DNA from: an uncultured Nostocoides sp.
Lineage (GTDB): Bacteria; Actinomycetota; Actinomycetes; Actinomycetales; Dermatophilaceae
Direction: 5' to 3'
Assembly: GCA_937873315.1 (NCBI GenBank)
Contig: CALMQX010000033.1
Coordinates: 304,795-368,794 of the forward strand
Length of the DNA stretch: 64,000 nucleotides
Shown: positions 17,949 to 25,567 of the stretch, one piece after another
Position numbering within the stretch: position 1 is the stretch's first letter
How the letters are laid out: the number at the start of each line of letters is the position of its first letter
Made by a program: the position numbers and the translations under genes
The notes under the pieces: model-generated
Database searches by the model: none
What the model saw: the letters and a program-made list of their open reading frames with translations, nothing else
Told to the model about the DNA's origin: nothing

Positions 17949-20107
17949 GCGCCCGCCTGGAGGACATCGGTCAGGTCGTAGGAGACCGGCTCATCGAGTT
18001 GGTCGGCGGTGCACTGGCTGGGCTCCTTGTCGGGGCGCCAACGCACGAACTGCGCGGTATGCCGGAAGCGCACCCCCTCCATGTGGTCATAGCGCACTTC
18101 GACCACCCGCTCAGGGCGCAGCGGGATGAACGAGAGGTCCTTACCCGCTGCCCAACGACTCTGGTTGGCGGCCTGCGGGGTGCGAGTGCCCTCCTCGAGC
18201 CTGGCCCACGCCCAGGGGTGGTCATCGAAGGTCGTGACCAGGGGCTGCAGGTCCACAAAGAGGGCGCGTCGGGTCGCCATCGGCAGCGCCCCGATCACGC
18301 CGACAGAGGCCAAGCCGCCATCGCTCTGGTAGATCCCCAGGAGCAGCGACCCGATCAAGTCATCCCCGCTCTTGTGGGTGCGATAGCCCGCGACCACGCA
18401 GTCGGCGGTCCGTTCATGCTTGATCTTGAGCATCGTGCGCTTATCGGGCTCGTAGGTGGACTCCTTGATCTTGGCCACCAGGCCGTCGAGACCGGCACCC
18501 TCGAAGTGCTCGAACCATCGAGCCGCCGTCGCCCGGTCCTGGGTGGCTGGGGTGAGGTGAACCGGCGCCTGCGCTGACGCCAGCGCCTGCTCCAGGCGTG
18601 CCCGACGCTCCTGAAAAGGGCGGCCAGTGAGGTCCTCGTCGCCCAGCGCCAAGAGGTCGAAGGCCACGAACCGGGCGGGCGTCTCCCCTGCCAACCGATT
18701 CACCCGACTGGCTGCCGGATGGATCCGCTGGCTGAGCAGGTCGAAGTCGAGGCGATCCTCACCCGGCCTGACCACGATGATCTCGCCGTCGATGACACAC
18801 CGATCGGGCAACTCTCGGCGAAAGGCCTCAACCAGCTCCGGGAAGTAGCGCGTCATGGGCTTCTCGTTGCGGCTGCCGATCTCAACGCGGTCACCGGAGC
18901 GAAAAACGATGGAGCGGAAGCCATCCCACTTCGGCTCAAAGATGACCTCGAGCGCCCTGACCGCCTCAAGTCCCTTCACGGGCTTGGCGAGCATGGGTGG
19001 AATCGGCGGCACCAGCGGCATGCCCCAGTCGGCCCGGATCTGCTCGTCACGCTGCGCTTTGGGCGCGAGATACTCCGCATCGGCTTTGTCGGTGCGGCGT
19101 TTACTGGGCTGCACACGCGGCGGCTCGCCGGGCATCTTGGGGTAGTCCGGGGGGAAGTTCAGCTCGCCGAGCCCACGCTCGTGAACATCCTTGTCCCATA
19201 ACGCCAAGGCCGCATCGATCCGACCGACCGCAAGAGGCATGCCTGCCCAGGCATCGCCGCGGCCGGCGACGATCTCCGGAACGGAGCGGACGGTGAAGTC
19301 CGACGGCGTGGCCGCAACCAGCTCATCCCAGGTCACGGGCATCGACACTGGCGCCCCCGGCAGTGGCCGCGGGCTGTAGGCGCTAGCGATCGTGCGGTCC
19401 CGGCAGGCCTGATTGAAGTCGACAAAGACCCGCTCCCCACGCTCCTCCTTCCACCAGGAGGTCGTGACGAGATCGGGCAGCCGCCGCTGCAGTTCCCGGG
19501 CGATCCCGATGACGCCATGGCGCACGTCCAGGAACTCATGGGTGGGTTCGATCCGGACGTACACGTGGACGCCCCGGTTGCCGCTGGTCTTCGCCCAAGC
19601 GGTCAGCCCCAACTCTGCGAGCAACTCGCGCAGGGCCAGGGCCGCGGTGACGGCATCCCCGAAGCCGCGCCCGGGTTGCGGATCGAGGTCGATCCGGAGC
19701 TCATCGGGTCGGTCGGTGTCGGTGGTCCGCACCGGCCAGGGGTGGAAGGTCACCGTGTTCATCTGCACGGCATAGACCGCTGTTGCGATCTCGTCGGCGA
19801 CGATCTGCGCGTGTCGGCGGCCCGAGGGATACCGGCACATGATGGTGCGCACCCACTCCGGCATGCCTTTGGGTGGGTTCTTCTGATAGAACTCCTCCCC
19901 TTGAACGCCGTCCGGGAATCGCTGCAGGGTCAAGGGTCGATCTCCGAGCGCCCGCATCAGGGGCTCCCCCACGGCGAGGATGTATGCCGCGAGCTCGGCC
20001 TTGGTGATCCCCTCCGTTGGCCACATCAAGCGATCTGGGCTGGTCAGGCGCAGTTCGCGCACGCCATCGCGCCCGGGGATCTGAAACACCTGCGCGTCAG
20101 TGGCCAT
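17945..20107 (-). CDS. ligD: ATP-dependent DNA ligase with N-terminal LigD polymerase domain
   Basis: A 720-aa two-domain enzyme of the bacterial end-joining pathway. Residues about 10-295 are an archaeo-eukaryotic primase-type polymerase domain with DLDPQPG (metal-binding DxD) and ACRDRTIASAYSPRP. Residues about 365-715 are an ATP-dependent ligase with the adenylated Lys in EPKWDGFR (about 392), then DGEII and VAKIKESTYEP. The 3'-phosphoesterase domain of mycobacterial LigD is absent, and no ku gene is in the window. Start: ATG 6 bases after TATCGT. Confidence 0.93.
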   Translation of the reverse strand: MATDAQVFQIPGRDGVRELRLTSPDRLMWPTEGITKAELAAYILAVGEPLMRALGDRPLTLQRFPDGVQGEEFYQKNPPKGMPEWVRTIMCRYPSGRRHAQIVADEIATAVYAVQMNTVTFHPWPVRTTDTDRPDELRIDLDPQPGRGFGDAVTAALALRELLAELGLTAWAKTSGNRGVHVYVRIEPTHEFLDVRHGVIGIARELQRRLPDLVTTSWWKEERGERVFVDFNQACRDRTIASAYSPRPLPGAPVSMPVTWDELVAATPSDFTVRSVPEIVAGRGDAWAGMPLAVGRIDAALALWDKDVHERGLGELNFPPDYPKMPGEPPRVQPSKRRTDKADAEYLAPKAQRDEQIRADWGMPLVPPIPPMLAKPVKGLEAVRALEVIFEPKWDGFRSIVFRSGDRVEIGSRNEKPMTRYFPELVEAFRRELPDRCVIDGEIIVVRPGEDRLDFDLLSQRIHPAASRVNRLAGETPARFVAFDLLALGDEDLTGRPFQERRARLEQALASAQAPVHLTPATQDRATAARWFEHFEGAGLDGLVAKIKESTYEPDKRTMLKIKHERTADCVVAGYRTHKSGDDLIGSLLLGIYQSDGGLASVGVIGALPMATRRALFVDLQPLVTTFDDHPWAWARLEEGTRTPQAANQSRWAAGKDLSFIPLRPERVVEVRYDHMEGVRFRHTAQFVRWRPDKEPSQCTADQLDEPVSYDLTDVLQAGA

Positions 20108-20113
20108 ATCGCC

Positions 20114-20119
20114 ACGATA
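20114..20119 (-). promoter_or_regulatory. -10 element, leaderless promoter of ligD
   Basis: TATCGT on the minus strand, 6 bases (GGCGAT) before ATG. Confidence 0.5.
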
Positions 20120-20154
20120 GTGACGCCTTGCGACAGATGGGTTTCAATGGCGGC

Positions 20155-20580
20155 ATGGCGATGACCCCGAGCGATCGTGAGTACTCCGTCTCGATGACCC
20201 CGGAGCAGTGGCATGAACGGCTGAGCCCGCAGGAATTCGCTGTCCTACGGGAGGCCGGCACCGAGCGGCCCTTCACCGGCGAATACACGGACAGCAAGTC
20301 CGTCGGGGTCTATGCCTGTCGGGCCTGTGGGGCCGAGCTCTTCCGTTCGCAGAACAAGTTCGATTCGCACTGCGGGTGGCCGTCCTTCTACTCGCCGCTG
20401 GCCGAAGACCGCGTGGAGTACATCGAAGACCGCTCGCTGCCGGGCCGCCCGCGCGTCGAAGTGCGCTGCGCATCGTGCGGGTCACACCTGGGGCATGTCT
20501 TTGAGGGTGAGGGCTATGACACCCCGACCGATCTGCGCTACTGCATCAACTCGATCAGCCTGACGCTGCGCCCGGAGTAG
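20155..20580 (+). CDS. msrB: peptide-methionine (R)-S-oxide reductase
   Basis: A 141-aa MsrB that repairs methionine-R-sulfoxide in the cytoplasm. Zinc ligands are two CxxC pairs (CRAC and CASC), and the catalytic Cys is in RYCINSISL. FDSHCGWPSF and LGHVF are conserved. Start is uncertain: ATG at 20155 (MAMTPSD) gives the usual length; ATG at 20161 or 20137 are alternatives and none has a clear ribosome site. Confidence 0.95.
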   Translation: MAMTPSDREYSVSMTPEQWHERLSPQEFAVLREAGTERPFTGEYTDSKSVGVYACRACGAELFRSQNKFDSHCGWPSFYSPLAEDRVEYIEDRSLPGRPRVEVRCASCGSHLGHVFEGEGYDTPTDLRYCINSISLTLRPE

Positions 20581-20683
20581 CACTTCGTCACCGAATCGAG
20601 ACCTCGCCTCCGGGAACCAACCCCGGCTCGCTCGCCGTCCGAGGGCCATAGTCAAGACCAGACCCACGGACCCAGGAGCGAGA

Positions 20684-21574
20684 ATGACCTACACCGCCCG
20701 CCGCCGCGTGACGACCATCCCCCTTCTTGCAGCTGTGGCCTTAGCGTCCGTCCTCACTGGCTGCAGTGCCGGTGGCGGAACCTCCGGCGTGGATTCGGTC
20801 GGGGCGCAGACCGACCTCGTTCAAGCCGGCTCGGCCCCCGCCGTTGACACCTCGAAGGAGGGCGCGCCCAACGATCAGGTCACGGTGCCGAGCGGGAGCA
20901 TGCTGGCCCGCCAGGCCGAGATCTCCCTGGAAGTGGACTCCCCCTCAGCGGCAGCGGCGCAGATCAGGGCGCTGGCTCTTGCCGCCCGCGGCTCGGTTCT
21001 CTCCGAGATGATCTCCACGGATTCCTCCACTGATCTACCCACCATGAGCACCATCGTCGTCAGCGTGCCGTCCGCATCGCTGGACACAACGCTGGACGCC
21101 ATCGCCCGCGTGGGGACCGTGACCCGACGGGCCAGCAATGCGCAGGATGTCAAGGCCAGCTATGTGGACACCGCGGCCCGAGTCGAGACTATGCAGGCCA
21201 GCGTGGACCGGGTGCGCGCGCTCATGGCCAAGGCCGAGAAGATCACCGACATCGTGAGCCTGGAGGGGGAACTGTCCCGTCGCCAAGCTGACCTCGAAGC
21301 CCTGGAGGCCCAACTGCGTTCCCTCAAGGACGCGGTAGCGCAGTCCCCGATCACGGTCTCGCTAGCGCTGCCCGGCACAACCCCAGCGAACGCCTCCGGT
21401 TTCTGGGCTGGCCTAAAAACCGGCTGGTCCGCGTTCACGTCCTCGATGGTCGTCTTGGTGACCCTGTTGGGAGCCGTGCTGCCCTTTTTGGCGCTAGCGG
21501 CCGCGATCCTCGTGCCACTCTGGATCATGCGCAAACGCCGTCGGACGGCCCCGGACGCAACCGAGACGGACTGA
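20684..21574 (+). CDS. DUF4349 lipoprotein
   Basis: A 296-aa protein with a lipoprotein signal peptide ending in LTGC (Cys near residue 27). After an 80-residue linker it has the DUF4349 core, including a coiled coil (about 165-215, VETMQASVDRVRALMAKAEK then ELSRRQADLEALEAQL), and a C-terminal membrane segment near residue 255 followed by MRKRRR. It is therefore anchored at both ends of the extracytoplasmic domain. Function unknown. AGGAGCGAG precedes the ATG at good spacing. Confidence 0.9.
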   Translation: MTYTARRRVTTIPLLAAVALASVLTGCSAGGGTSGVDSVGAQTDLVQAGSAPAVDTSKEGAPNDQVTVPSGSMLARQAEISLEVDSPSAAAAQIRALALAARGSVLSEMISTDSSTDLPTMSTIVVSVPSASLDTTLDAIARVGTVTRRASNAQDVKASYVDTAARVETMQASVDRVRALMAKAEKITDIVSLEGELSRRQADLEALEAQLRSLKDAVAQSPITVSLALPGTTPANASGFWAGLKTGWSAFTSSMVVLVTLLGAVLPFLALAAAILVPLWIMRKRRRTAPDATETD

Positions 21575-21581
21575 GACGCGT

Positions 21582-22409
21582 TCAGCCCGCGGCGATCACG
21601 GCGGCGCCGATCACGGCAAGCACGGAGCCCAAGTACTGGACCGCTCGCATCCGCTCATGAACCACGATCCAGGCCAGCACTGCCGTGACCACGGGGTAGA
21701 GCGAGCCCAGCACAGCCGCGACGCTGACCTGGCCCTGCGAGGACGCAAGTCCGAAGAGGGCATTAGCGATCAGGTCGCCGATGCCGATCAGCCAGAGCCC
21801 GGGAACTTCCCGAGCCCGCACGCCGCCGGCGTTTCCTTTCACCAGCGCGACCACGACCAGGATGCTCACGGAGGTGACGCGCATCCCCCACAGGGTCATC
21901 AGGGTCGACACTCGCGCTCCGCGGTCCAGACAAAACAAGGCCAGCCCAAAACACAAGGCCGCGACGACCGCCAGGGCGACCGGACGCGCGGACACAGCAC
22001 CGCTGACCTCCGGTCCGCTGGCCAGGGTTACACCCACGATGGCGATCACCATGCCGACCCACGCCCACGCCGAGGGCGACTCACCGCTGGCCACGCCGAG
22101 TGAGACGGGGACGATGACCCCGAGGGCGGCGATCGGCGCGACCACGCCCATCGTGCCGGTTGACAGGGCTCCATAGAAGGCGACCAGACCAACCATTCCG
22201 CAGATACCAGCCGCGGCGGCCCAGGGCGGCCAGCCCGACCAGGATTGGCTCTCAAGTCGGGCAAGGACGATGGCACTGATGCTCAGCAACCCGAGCGCCT
22301 GCGTCCAACCGACAATGGCGACGGCCGGATGCCGCTTGGAGGCCAACCCGCCAAAGAAGTCCGAGGTCCCCCACACCACCGAGGAACCAAGGGCGAGAAG
22401 CGCGAGCAT
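21582..22409 (-). CDS. EamA/DMT family transporter
   Basis: A 275-aa protein of ten hydrophobic segments arranged as two EamA repeats (first ALGSSVVWGTSDFFGG; second beginning near residue 140). Members export metabolites or amino acids; substrate unknown. ATG lies 6 bases after TACGCT. Converges with the DUF4349 gene with 7 bases between the stops. Confidence 0.9.
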   Translation of the reverse strand: MLALLALGSSVVWGTSDFFGGLASKRHPAVAIVGWTQALGLLSISAIVLARLESQSWSGWPPWAAAAGICGMVGLVAFYGALSTGTMGVVAPIAALGVIVPVSLGVASGESPSAWAWVGMVIAIVGVTLASGPEVSGAVSARPVALAVVAALCFGLALFCLDRGARVSTLMTLWGMRVTSVSILVVVALVKGNAGGVRAREVPGLWLIGIGDLIANALFGLASSQGQVSVAAVLGSLYPVVTAVLAWIVVHERMRAVQYLGSVLAVIGAAVIAAG

Positions 22410-22415
22410 CCGGAC

Positions 22416-22483
22416 AGCGTAGGGCTTGGCTGCAGGTGCTCACGGCGCGCCCTCACGGTGCAGGGCCTCGCACGGCATACATT
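22416..22483. promoter_or_regulatory. divergent leaderless promoter pair
   Basis: Minus strand TACGCT (22416-22421) is 6 bases before the EamA ATG. Plus strand TACATT (22478-22483) is 7 bases before the DUF3000 GTG. Confidence 0.55.
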
Positions 22484-22490
22484 GACGCAC

Positions 22491-23069
22491 GTGGCCAGCC
22501 GCATCGTCTCCGGATCGGAGCCGCTCGAGTTCTCCAGGGCGCTAGACGCCCTGCGCGGCGTGCGGCTGCGCCCGGAAGTTCGGCTCACCGAGGTTCCCGC
22601 GCCTGGACGGATCGCGCCCTATGCCGTGGCTCTGACCGGTGATGTCGTGGGCCGCGACGATGAGGATCTTGCCTCTGGTCGCTTCGTGCTCCTGCACGAC
22701 CCGTCGGCCCCTGAGCCCTGGGGCGGCCAGTGGCGCGCGGTCACCTTCGCCCGTGCCGAGCTGGAACCCGAGTTCGCGAGCGACCCACTGCTCGGTGAAG
22801 TCGGGTGGAGTTGGCTGACCGACGCGCTCGATGATGCCGGCGTGAGCTACACCAATGAGGCCGGCACGGTGACTCGAGTGGTGTCGGAGAGCTTCGCCGG
22901 TCTGGCCGATCGCCCAGCGACCGTCGAGATCGAGGTGCGGGCCTCGTGGACGCCTCTCGGGGATGCCGTGGCGGCGCACCTGCGCGCGTGGACCGATGTG
23001 CTGTGCACGATCGCCGGCTTGCCCCCGCTGCCGGAGGGGGTCGTGGCACTTCCGGGGCCACGACGATGA
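22491..23069 (+). CDS. DUF3000 family protein
   Basis: A 192-aa protein of a family confined to actinobacteria and usually located before RNase D, as here. No catalytic motif is evident. The GTG start (VASRIVSGSEPL) is set by the -10 hexamer 7 bases upstream; further in-frame upstream sequence lies antisense to EamA. Its stop overlaps the RNase D ATG as ATGA, implying co-translation and a possible shared role in RNA metabolism (inference). Confidence 0.9.
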   Translation: MASRIVSGSEPLEFSRALDALRGVRLRPEVRLTEVPAPGRIAPYAVALTGDVVGRDDEDLASGRFVLLHDPSAPEPWGGQWRAVTFARAELEPEFASDPLLGEVGWSWLTDALDDAGVSYTNEAGTVTRVVSESFAGLADRPATVEIEVRASWTPLGDAVAAHLRAWTDVLCTIAGLPPLPEGVVALPGPRR

Positions 23070-24244
23070 CCGAGCTGCTGCACCCCGTCGACGGGATCCC
23101 CGAAGTCGTCGCGTCCGAGCGCGAGTTGACCACTGCGGCAACGGCCATCGCCGCCGGTCAGGGTCCCATCGGGATCGATGCCGAGCGGGCCTCGGGCTTC
23201 CGCTACGGTCAGCGCGCCTACTTGGTGCAATTGCGGCGCGAAGGAGCGGGCACCTGGCTGATTGATCCGATCGCGTGCCCCGACCTCACGCCCATTGCCG
23301 AGGCCATTGGCAGCGCCGAGTGGATCCTGCACGCGGCCACTCAGGATCTGCCGTGCTTGGCGGAGGTGGGGCTGCGGCCACGCCAGCTCTTCGACACCGA
23401 GCTGGCCGCGCGATTGCTGGGCCTGCCCCGAGTGGGGCTTGCCGCGGTCGTCGAGCACTACCTTGGCGTCACCATGGCCAAGGAACACTCGGCGGCCGAC
23501 TGGTCGACCCGACCGCTGCCCGAGCCGTGGCTGCGCTATGCCGCCCTCGACGTCGAAGTGCTCGATGAGTTGCGCAATCTCATGGGCGTCGACCTGGCCA
23601 AGTCCGGCAAGGCGCAATGGGCACGAGAAGAGTTCGATGCTCTGCTCTCGTGGAGCCCCGCCATCCGGGTCGACCCTTGGCGGCGAACCAGCGGGCTGAC
23701 CACGCTGAAAACGCGTCGTGGCTACGCCATTGTGCGCGAGTTGTGGCTCGCCCGCGACGAGATTGCCCAGGATCGGGATATCTCGGTCAGCCGGATCCTG
23801 CCGGATCGCGCCTTGATCGATATCGCTCTGGCCGCCCCCCGGCGGGTCGACGAGTTGCCTTCCGGGCACGGTGCCATTCGGCGGTTCGCTCGGCAGTGGG
23901 TGGCGGCCGTGGTGGCCGCCCTCAACCTGCCCGAGGATGACTTGCCCCTGCGGCAGCTACCTGCTGAGGGGCCGCCACCGGCCCGAGCCTGGGCCGAGAA
24001 GAATCCAGTGGCCGCGGCCCGCCTGTCGGCGACTCGAGCCGAGCTCACGGCATTCGCGGAAGAGCACAGCGTGCCGATCGAGAATGTGTGCTCGCCGGAA
24101 CCCTTGCGTCGGGTCGTATGGAGTCCGCCGGCGACCTGGGATGAGGCGAGTTTTGTGGAGGCCCTGGGCGAGACCGGCGTGCGCCCCTGGCAGGCCGAGA
24201 TCGTCGCGCCACTGCTGGTGACCGCTTTCGCGGCCCACCCGTGA
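23066..24244 (+). CDS. ribonuclease D-like 3'-5' exonuclease with HRDC domain
   Basis: A 392-aa DEDDy exonuclease. Residues about 20-190 hold the acidic residues: IDAER, the DLPCL region, and YAALDVEVL with Tyr and Asp. An HRDC domain follows at about 215-295, then a C-terminal extension. It trims 3' ends of structured RNA such as tRNA. Coupled to the DUF3000 gene. No stop-proximal terminator is obvious before the next promoter. Confidence 0.93.
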   Translation: MTELLHPVDGIPEVVASERELTTAATAIAAGQGPIGIDAERASGFRYGQRAYLVQLRREGAGTWLIDPIACPDLTPIAEAIGSAEWILHAATQDLPCLAEVGLRPRQLFDTELAARLLGLPRVGLAAVVEHYLGVTMAKEHSAADWSTRPLPEPWLRYAALDVEVLDELRNLMGVDLAKSGKAQWAREEFDALLSWSPAIRVDPWRRTSGLTTLKTRRGYAIVRELWLARDEIAQDRDISVSRILPDRALIDIALAAPRRVDELPSGHGAIRRFARQWVAAVVAALNLPEDDLPLRQLPAEGPPPARAWAEKNPVAAARLSATRAELTAFAEEHSVPIENVCSPEPLRRVVWSPPATWDEASFVEALGETGVRPWQAEIVAPLLVTAFAAHP

Positions 24245-24272
24245 CATCTCTCACGCCGACACACCCTGGACC

Positions 24273-24288
24273 CTAAGCAAGCGCTTAG
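24273..24288. promoter_or_regulatory. candidate operator in the fadAB promoter
   Basis: CTAAGC-AAGC-GCTTAG is a 6-bp inverted repeat with a 4-base spacer. It ends where a TAGGCT -10 hexamer (24288-24293) begins and follows a weak -35 (CCTGGA, 24265-24270, 17-base spacing). A repressor bound here would block polymerase. The repeat resembles operators of TetR-type acyl-CoA regulators; which regulator is unknown. Confidence 0.55.
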
Positions 24289-24352
24289 TAGGCTGACCGG
24301 AGAACCGCGTCTCGCGGACCCAGCCCCATCGGCTCCTCACAGGAGGTCTCCC

Positions 24353-25564
24353 GTGCCCCGTACCCTCCATGACGTCGTCTTCGTTGACGGTGTCCGGACC
24401 CCCTTCGGCAAGGCCGGGGAGAAGGGCATCTATGCCCAGACCCGCGCCGATGATCTGGTCATCAAGTGCATCAAGGAGCTTTTGCGCCGCAACCCGCAGC
24501 TCCCCCCCGCGCGGGTCGAGGAAGTTGCCGTCGCGGCGACCACGCAGATCGGCGACCAGGGCCTGACCCTGGGTCGCCTGGCTGCACTCCTCTCCGGCCT
24601 GCCCAACACCACGCCGGGCTACTCCATTGACCGGATGTGCGCCGGGGCGATGACGGCGGTGACGACCACCGCGTCCTCGATTGCGTTCGGCGCGATCGAC
24701 ATCGCCATCGCCGGTGGCGTCGAGCACATGGGACGTCACCCGATGGGCGAGGGCATCGATCCCAACCCCCGGATCATCGCCGAGAAGATCGTCGACGAGT
24801 CGGCCCTGGTCATGGGCAAGACCGCGGAGAACCTGCATGACCGCTTCCCACAGCTGACCAAAGAGCGCTGCGACGCGTATGCCGTGGCCAGCCAGAACAA
24901 GTTGGCCCAGGCGTATGCCGATGGCTTGGTGCAGCCCGACCTGGTTCCGGTGGCCACGCGGCATACCGAAAAGGGTTGGGGCCTGGCGACCGTTGACGAG
25001 CCGCCGCGCCCGGGCACGACCATGGAGGAGCTCGCTGGCCTGAAGACGCCCTTCCGCCCTCACGGCAATGTCACCGCTGGCAATGCTGCGGGTCTGAACG
25101 ATGGCGCCACGGCGTGCGTGCTGGCCTCCGCCGAGGCGGCCGCCGAACTTGGTCTGCCGGTGCGGATGCAGCTGGTGTCGTACGCCTTTGTCGGTGTCGA
25201 GCCCGAGGTCATGGGCATCGGCCCGGTGCCCGCGGCCGAGAAGGCGCTGGCCCAGGCTGGGCTGACCATCGAGGACATCGGCCTCTTTGAGCTCAACGAG
25301 GCCTTCGCCGTCCAGGTGCTGGCCTTCCTCGACCACTTCGGTATCGCCGACGACGACGCCCGGGTCAACCCCTGGGGCGGCGCCATCGCGACCGGCCATC
25401 CGCTGGCCTCATCCGGCATACGCCTGATGAGCCAACTCGCCCGCCACTTCGAGGAGCACCCGGAGGTCCGTTACGGCCTGACCGCCATGTGCATCGGCAT
25501 CGGCATGGGCGGATGCGTCATCTGGGAGAACCCTCACCACGCTGACTTCGGCAAGGAGAACTGA
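24353..25564 (+). CDS. fadA: acetyl-CoA acyltransferase (3-ketoacyl-CoA thiolase)
   Basis: A 403-aa thiolase for the last step of beta-oxidation. Cys in DRMCAGAM (about 95), His in ATGHPLASSG (about 348) and Cys in AMCIGIGMGG (about 379). GTG start with a strong AGGAGG. It is followed after 3 bases by fadB, forming the trifunctional-complex pair. Residue 354 or so uses the rare Ile codon ATA inside a CGGCATA heptamer. Confidence 0.95.
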   Translation: MPRTLHDVVFVDGVRTPFGKAGEKGIYAQTRADDLVIKCIKELLRRNPQLPPARVEEVAVAATTQIGDQGLTLGRLAALLSGLPNTTPGYSIDRMCAGAMTAVTTTASSIAFGAIDIAIAGGVEHMGRHPMGEGIDPNPRIIAEKIVDESALVMGKTAENLHDRFPQLTKERCDAYAVASQNKLAQAYADGLVQPDLVPVATRHTEKGWGLATVDEPPRPGTTMEELAGLKTPFRPHGNVTAGNAAGLNDGATACVLASAEAAAELGLPVRMQLVSYAFVGVEPEVMGIGPVPAAEKALAQAGLTIEDIGLFELNEAFAVQVLAFLDHFGIADDDARVNPWGGAIATGHPLASSGIRLMSQLARHFEEHPEVRYGLTAMCIGIGMGGCVIWENPHHADFGKEN

Positions 25565-25567
25565 GCC

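Noticed and set aside
17945..20107. complete end-joining locus with Ku
   Set aside because: No Ku-like frame is adjacent on either side, so only the ligase is reported.
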